DNA of 64,000 bases. Origin: Acidovorax soli. Lineage in GTDB: Bacteria; Pseudomonadota; Gammaproteobacteria; Burkholderiales; Burkholderiaceae_C. The translations under genes and the position numbers were made by a program. Below, piece by piece: positions 58,888-64,000 of this stretch; position 1 is the stretch's first letter; each line of letters starts with the position of its first letter. The notes beneath the pieces were generated by a model. The model saw only the letters and a program-made list of their open reading frames with translations. It was not told the DNA's origin and did no database searches. The stretch is from contig NZ_JACHLK010000007.1 of the NCBI RefSeq assembly GCF_014207955.1, positions 186,001-250,000 of the forward strand. The letters run 5' to 3'.

Positions 58888-58940
58888 GGCGCAGCCCCAC
58901 CCGACACCCGCACAGCATTCATAGACAAGGACACGCAATC

Positions 58941-60419
<1,479 letters not shown>

Positions 60420-60444
60420 CCGACGGTTGCAGAGCTGGTCCTCT

Positions 60445-60473
60445 AAAACGGCGCCCGGGTGGCGCCGTTTTCC
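60445..60473 (+). terminator. Intrinsic terminator after gltD
   Basis: Perfect 11-bp stem AAAACGGCGCC/GGCGCCGTTTT with a 5-base loop; the right arm and following bases provide the T tract. About 25 bp after the gltD stop. Confidence 0.85.
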
Positions 60474-60518
60474 ATTGTCGGGGCGGGCCAGCGTGGTGGA
60501 AAATCCACTCCGCACGCG

Positions 60519-60539
60519 TTGTGCCAGACATAGGCACAA
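60519..60539. promoter_or_regulatory. Inverted repeat TTGTGCC/GGCACAA upstream of mla
   Basis: Perfect 7-bp arms TTGTGCC and GGCACAA with a 7-base centre AGACATA. The 21-bp length and symmetry suit a dimeric regulator. Confidence 0.5.
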
Positions 60540-60612
60540 TTGGATGCACTGTCCATCCGGGAATGCCAGACACTTGGGTGCCGGGCATCGCCTGTCTCGT
60601 ATCTGGAAAATG

Positions 60613-60636
60613 CAAACATGCATGTATGTATGTTTG
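60613..60636. promoter_or_regulatory. Inverted repeat CAAACAT/ATGTTTG upstream of mla
   Basis: Arms CAAACAT and ATGTTTG around a 10-base centre of alternating CATG/TATG units. It lies about 108 bp before the mlaF start, in an AT-rich spot within a GC-rich region. Could be an operator or part of a promoter. Confidence 0.45.
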
Positions 60637-60743
60637 TGGATTCGGCTACCATCGCTGCTGTCCCACGCGCGGGAATTTCCGTGCGCGCCGACAATCGTCC
60701 GGACTCCCTGCCACCATTCTTTACCGAACGCATCACCTCCCGC

Positions 60744-61562
60744 ATGCCCGAGCCGTCCCCTTTTGCCGAACTGCGCAACGTCACCTTCTCCTACGGTGAG
60801 CGTGCCATCCTGCGCGACGTCTCACTGGCGGTGCCACGCGGCAAGGTCACAGCCCTCATGGGCGCCTCGGGAGGCGGCAAGACCACGGTGCTGCGCCTCA
60901 TCGGCGGGCAGCAGCAGGCCCAGCGGGGCGAGGTGCTGTTCGACGGCCAGAACGTCGGTCAGATGGATGCGGCCGCTTTGTACAAGGCGCGCCGGCGCAT
61001 GGGCATGCTGTTCCAGTTCGGCGCCCTGTTCACCGACCTCGACGTGTTCGAGAACGTGGCCTTTCCGCTGCGCGAGCATACGGACCTGCCCGAGGAACTG
61101 GTGCGCGATGTGGTGCTCATGAAGCTCCATGCCGTCGGCCTGCGCGGCGCGCGCGACCTCATGCCCAGCCAGATCTCGGGCGGCATGGCACGGCGCGTGG
61201 CGCTGGCCCGAGCCATCGCGCTCGACCCCGAACTCGTCATGTACGACGAGCCTTTTGCCGGGCTCGACCCGATCTCGCTGGGCACGGCGGCCCAGCTCAT
61301 CCGCCAGCTCAACGATGCCATGGGGCTCACCAGCATCATCGTCTCGCACGACCTGGAGGAAACCTTTCGCCTGGCCGACCATGTGATCATCCTGGGCGAG
61401 GGCGTGGTGGCCGCACAGGGCACGCCCGACGAGGTGCGCGCCAGCACCGATCCCCTGGTGCACCAGTTCGTGCATGCGCTGCCCACCGGCCCCGTACCCT
61501 TCCATTATCCAGGGCCCACGGCAGAGCAGGACTTCGGTCCTGCCGGGGGGATAGGCCTGTGA
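60744..61562 (+). CDS. mlaF: Mla phospholipid transport ATPase MlaF
   Basis: A 272-residue ABC ATPase of the Mla system that maintains outer-membrane lipid asymmetry. Walker [10 protein letters not shown], signature [14 protein letters not shown] and Walker [14 protein letters not shown] are present, and the D-loop and H-loop (IIVSHD) follow. I chose ATG 60744; an upstream in-frame Met (60540) would add a region not seen in the family. Its stop overlaps the GTG start of mlaE by 4 bp. First gene of the mlaFED-mlaA-mlaC operon. Confidence 0.95.
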   Translation: MPEPSPFAELRNVTFSYGERAILRDVSLAVPRGKVTALMGASGGGKTTVLRLIGGQQQAQRGEVLFDGQNVGQMDAAALYKARRRMGMLFQFGALFTDLDVFENVAFPLREHTDLPEELVRDVVLMKLHAVGLRGARDLMPSQISGGMARRVALARAIALDPELVMYDEPFAGLDPISLGTAAQLIRQLNDAMGLTSIIVSHDLEETFRLADHVIILGEGVVAAQGTPDEVRASTDPLVHQFVHALPTGPVPFHYPGPTAEQDFGPAGGIGL

Positions 61563-62341
61563 GCTGGTACAAACCTTCCGACGTGGGGCTGGCCGTGCGC
61601 AGCCAGCTCGCGGACATCGGTGCCGCGGCCCACCTCTTCGTGCGCCTGGTGCGCCTGTTCGGCGCCACCTTCCTGCGGCCTTCGCTGGTGCGCGACCAGG
61701 TGCACTTCCTGGGCAACTACTCGCTCGCCATCATTGCGGTGTCGGGCCTGTTCGTGGGTTTTGTGCTCGGCTTGCAGGGCTACTACACGCTGCAGCGCTA
61801 CGGCTCGTCCGAGGCCTTGGGCATGCTGGTGGCGCTGTCGCTGGTGCGCGAGCTCGGCCCGGTGGTCACGGCCCTGCTGTTCGCGGGCCGGGCGGGCACT
61901 TCCCTCACGGCGGAAATTGGCCTCATGCGCGCGGGCGAGCAGCTCACCGCCATGGAGATGATGGCCGTGGATCCGGTGCGCCGCATCCTGGCGCCGCGCT
62001 TCTGGGCCGGGGTCATCACCATGCCGCTGCTGGCTGCGGTGTTTAGCGCCGTGGGCGTGATCGGCGGCTGGGTGGTTGGCGTGGTGCTCATCGGCATCGA
62101 CCCCGGCGCCTTCTGGAGCCAGATGCAGGGCGGGGTCGACGTATTCCGCGACGTGGGCAATGGCGTCATCAAGAGCATCGTTTTCGGCGTCACCGTGACC
62201 TTTGTGGCCCTGCTGCAGGGCTACGCCGCCAAGCCCACGCCCGAAGGCGTGTCGCGCGCGACCACGCGCACGGTGGTGATGGCCTCGCTGGCGGTGCTGG
62301 CGCTGGACTTCCTCCTCACCGCCATGATGTTCAGCATCTAA
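61559..62341 (+). CDS. mlaE: Mla permease MlaE
   Basis: A 260-residue inner-membrane permease (DUF140/MlaE family) with five to six TMs. The [24 protein letters not shown] region and the [25 protein letters not shown] coupling helix are diagnostic. It moves lipid with MlaF, MlaD and MlaB. No mlaB (STAS) gene is visible in the window. GTG 61559 overlaps mlaF in GTGA. Confidence 0.94.
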   Translation: MSWYKPSDVGLAVRSQLADIGAAAHLFVRLVRLFGATFLRPSLVRDQVHFLGNYSLAIIAVSGLFVGFVLGLQGYYTLQRYGSSEALGMLVALSLVRELGPVVTALLFAGRAGTSLTAEIGLMRAGEQLTAMEMMAVDPVRRILAPRFWAGVITMPLLAAVFSAVGVIGGWVVGVVLIGIDPGAFWSQMQGGVDVFRDVGNGVIKSIVFGVTVTFVALLQGYAAKPTPEGVSRATTRTVVMASLAVLALDFLLTAMMFSI

Positions 62342-62365
62342 GAAATAAGCAAAGAGATCGCAACC

Positions 62366-62857
62366 ATGCAACGCTCCAAGAATGATGTCTGGGTAGGCCT
62401 GTTCGTGATGCTGGGCATCGCGGCGCTGGTGTTCCTGGCCCTGCAGTCGGCCAACCTGCTGAGCCTCAATTTCCAGCGCGGCTACCAGCTCATCGCGCGC
62501 TTCGACAACATCGGGGGGCTCAAGCCCCAGGCCGCCGTGCGCAGCGCCGGCGTGGTGGTGGGGCGTGTGGAGTCCATCGCCTTCGACGACAAGACCTTCC
62601 AGGCGCGTGTCACGCTGGCCATGCAGGACCGCTATGCGTTTCCCAAGGACAGCTCGCTCAAGATCCTCACCAGCGGGCTGCTGGGTGAGCAGTACATCGG
62701 CATCGAAGCGGGTGGCGACGAGAAGAACCTCGCGCCCGGCGACACCGTGACCGCTACGCAGTCGGCGGTGGTGCTGGAAAACCTGATTGGACAATTTCTC
62801 TATAGCAAAGCCGAAGACGGCAGTAAGCCCGCAGGGGCAGGTGGTAGCAAAAAATGA
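62366..62857 (+). CDS. mlaD: Mla MCE-domain protein MlaD
   Basis: A 163-residue membrane-anchored MCE protein. One N-terminal TM (about 8-28), then an MCE domain with RFDNIGGLKPQAAVRSAGVVVGRVESI and LGEQYIGIEAGGDEKNLAPGD in pattern. MlaD forms the hexameric lipid tunnel above MlaE. The C-terminus is a short Gly/Lys-rich tail. It overlaps mlaA by 4 bp. Confidence 0.94.
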   Translation: MQRSKNDVWVGLFVMLGIAALVFLALQSANLLSLNFQRGYQLIARFDNIGGLKPQAAVRSAGVVVGRVESIAFDDKTFQARVTLAMQDRYAFPKDSSLKILTSGLLGEQYIGIEAGGDEKNLAPGDTVTATQSAVVLENLIGQFLYSKAEDGSKPAGAGGSKK

Positions 62858-63678
62858 CGAACAGGATGCAAGCGGGTACGGCCCGCGATGAGGGACATGG
62901 CGCTGGGGGGCTCCTGCGCGCAGGGCGCGCCTTGGCCGCAATGGTGGGGCTGGTGCTGCTGGTCGGCTGCGCCAGCGGCCCCCGCACCGATCCACGCGAC
63001 CCGCTGGAGCCCTACAACCGCGGTGTCACCCGATTCAACGAACAGGTCGATGCCATGGTGCTCAAGCCCGTGGCCACGGCCTACAAGGAGGTCACGCCCG
63101 CGCCCGTGCGCACCGGGGTGAGCAACTTCTTCGCCAACCTGACCGATGTCTGGTCCTTCGTGAACAACGTGCTGCAGTTCCGGCTCGAAGGGGCTGCCTC
63201 GAGCTTCATGCGCGTCAACGTGAACACCTTCCTCGGCCTGGGCGGTGTGCTGGATGTGGCCAGCGAGATCGGCATCGATCGCTACCGCCAGGATTTCGGG
63301 CTGACGCTGGGCCGCTGGGGCGTGGAAACCGGCCCCTACGTGGTGCTGCCCCTGCTGGGGCCGTCCACGGTGCGCGACACCTTTGCCCTGCCGGTCGACA
63401 TGGTGGGCAACCCGGTGCGCTATGTGGACCCGACCTCGGCCCGCAACTCCCTGTATGTTCTGCGCGCGGTGGATGCGCGTGCCAACCTGCTGCGCGCCGG
63501 CTCGGTGCTCGACAGTGCGGCCCTGGACAAGTACAGCTTCACACGCGATGTGTTCCTGCAGGTGCGCAGCCAGGCCGGTTCGGCGCCCTACGACAAGGAC
63601 AAGGACGACAGCGAGCGCGACGCCAAGGATGGCGTGCTCCCCGAGGAGCCGCCACCGGCCGATGCCAAGACCCGCTGA
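62854..63678 (+). CDS. mlaA: VacJ-family outer-membrane lipoprotein MlaA
   Basis: A 274-residue lipoprotein that extracts mislocalised phospholipid from the outer leaflet and hands it to MlaC. The signal ends in LLVGC (Cys39); the mature part has the VacJ start DPRDPLEPYNRGVTRFNEQVD, then GVSNFFANLTDVWSFVNNVLQF and WGVETGPYVVLPLLGPSTVRD in pattern. The C-terminal tail is acidic. In Burkholderiales mlaA lies inside the mla operon, as here. The N-region before the lipobox is long (about 22 residues). Confidence 0.94.
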   Translation: MTNRMQAGTARDEGHGAGGLLRAGRALAAMVGLVLLVGCASGPRTDPRDPLEPYNRGVTRFNEQVDAMVLKPVATAYKEVTPAPVRTGVSNFFANLTDVWSFVNNVLQFRLEGAASSFMRVNVNTFLGLGGVLDVASEIGIDRYRQDFGLTLGRWGVETGPYVVLPLLGPSTVRDTFALPVDMVGNPVRYVDPTSARNSLYVLRAVDARANLLRAGSVLDSAALDKYSFTRDVFLQVRSQAGSAPYDKDKDDSERDAKDGVLPEEPPPADAKTR

Positions 63679-63795
63679 TCGCCCTGCGGGTGTTGCACTT
63701 GCTTGCAATCCGCTACCGGGCAGAAGCACATGGCGGGTATGGAGCGCCCACAATGAAATCGAGGGTGCCTGCCCGCTCCCCTGAAAGTAGACGAT

Positions 63796-64000
63796 ATGAC
63801 GACGATGATGATGAACCGACGACTCCTGGGCTCCGCGGCCCTGGCCCTGGTGGCCGTGACCTCCCTGGGCCTGCCGCTGTCGGCCGCCGCGGCCGATGAA
63901 GCACCCGATGCCCTGATCAAGCGCCTGTCCACCGATGTGCTCAATACGGTGAAGGCCGACAAGTCCATCCAGGGCGGCGATATCACCAAGGTGATCGCGC
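63796..64000 (+). CDS. mlaC: MlaC/Ttg2D family periplasmic lipid-binding protein, N-terminal part
   Basis: Runs off the right edge; only 68 residues are visible. A signal peptide (ending near LSAAAAD) and the start of the MlaC fold, DALIKRLSTDVLNTVKADKSIQGGD, identify it. MlaC shuttles phospholipids between MlaA and the MlaFEDB complex. ATG 63796 is the first of several in-frame Mets (63796-63811), so the exact start is uncertain. Position after mlaA supports the call. Confidence 0.85.
   Translation, partial: MTTMMMNRRLLGSAALALVAVTSLGLPLSAAAADEAPDALIKRLSTDVLNTVKADKSIQGGDITKVIA

Larger units (their letters stand above)
60420..60743. other. Control region between gltD and mlaF
   Basis: 324 bases without a gene. 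It holds the gltD terminator (60445-60473), a 7-bp perfect inverted repeat (60519-60539), a second imperfect inverted repeat (60613-60636), and TGCCAGACA at 60522-60530 and 60564-60572. No clear promoter pair is seen. Confidence 0.5.

Noticed and set aside
60540-60743. An N-terminal extension of MlaF
   Set aside because: The frame is open from 60540 but this part lacks family similarity and covers the palindromic region; ATG 60744 fits MlaF length.

Overview
The window reads as a chromosomal segment of a high-GC betaproteobacterium of the family Comamonadaceae, most like Acidovorax or a close relative. The reasons are the Burkholderiales gene orders pilMNOPQ-aroB-dgt, mlaFED-mlaA-mlaC, resB-ccsB next to cytochrome c4, msrP-msrQ and gltB-gltD, together with GC-rich codon use. 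Genes are densely packed with many 4-bp start/stop overlaps. I saw no rRNA, tRNA, CRISPR array, prophage or complete insertion sequence. The genus is an inference from gene order and protein similarity recalled from memory.

Layout: 1-2492 (minus) is a copper-handling cluster: DUF2946 protein, Sco lipoprotein, PCu(A)C chaperone and the front of a TonB-dependent receptor. 2559-6349 (minus) is an unassigned catabolic operon (NTF2-like protein, SDR, divergent MBL-fold hydrolase, MFS permease) facing a Crp/Fnr-type regulator (6558-7268). 7270-15506 is the reductive pyrimidine pathway: a RutR-like TetR repressor with two tandem operators, preT, preA, an NCS1 permease, dihydropyrimidinase and a carbamoyl-amino-acid hydrolase, together converting uracil or thymine to beta-amino acids. 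15920-19713 holds a Cache-type chemoreceptor and a GGDEF-EAL protein. 19731-24566 (minus) is an NAD salvage operon (isochorismatase-like amidase, pncB, nadE, nadM-Nudix), divergent from a diguanylate cyclase whose DUF3365 sensor carries a c-type heme motif. Next come hemerythrin and DUF1328 genes, and metK with a structured leader and an echo of its own 3' end downstream.

28488-39592 carries housekeeping and envelope genes: two lipid A acyltransferases, an alpha/beta hydrolase, EngB, cytochrome c4, ResB/CcsB, MsrP/MsrQ, an ODP-type MBL protein, LptM and CyaY. 39653-47399 has PBP1A divergent from pilMNOPQ. pilN-pilQ have visibly lower GC than their surroundings. An Ig-like repeat lipoprotein sits between pilQ and aroB, where aroK is normally found. 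After aroB and dgt come a DUF1415/methyltransferase pair and a RAYT-type transposase with short repeated tags beside it. The window ends with gltBD (ammonia assimilation) and the Mla outer-membrane lipid asymmetry operon, cut inside mlaC.

The items I would check first are the heme-sensing cyclase, the NTF2-SDR-MBL cluster, the tandem operators at the pyrimidine locus, the metK tail echo, the missing aroK with the lipoprotein in its place, and the palindromes ahead of mla.
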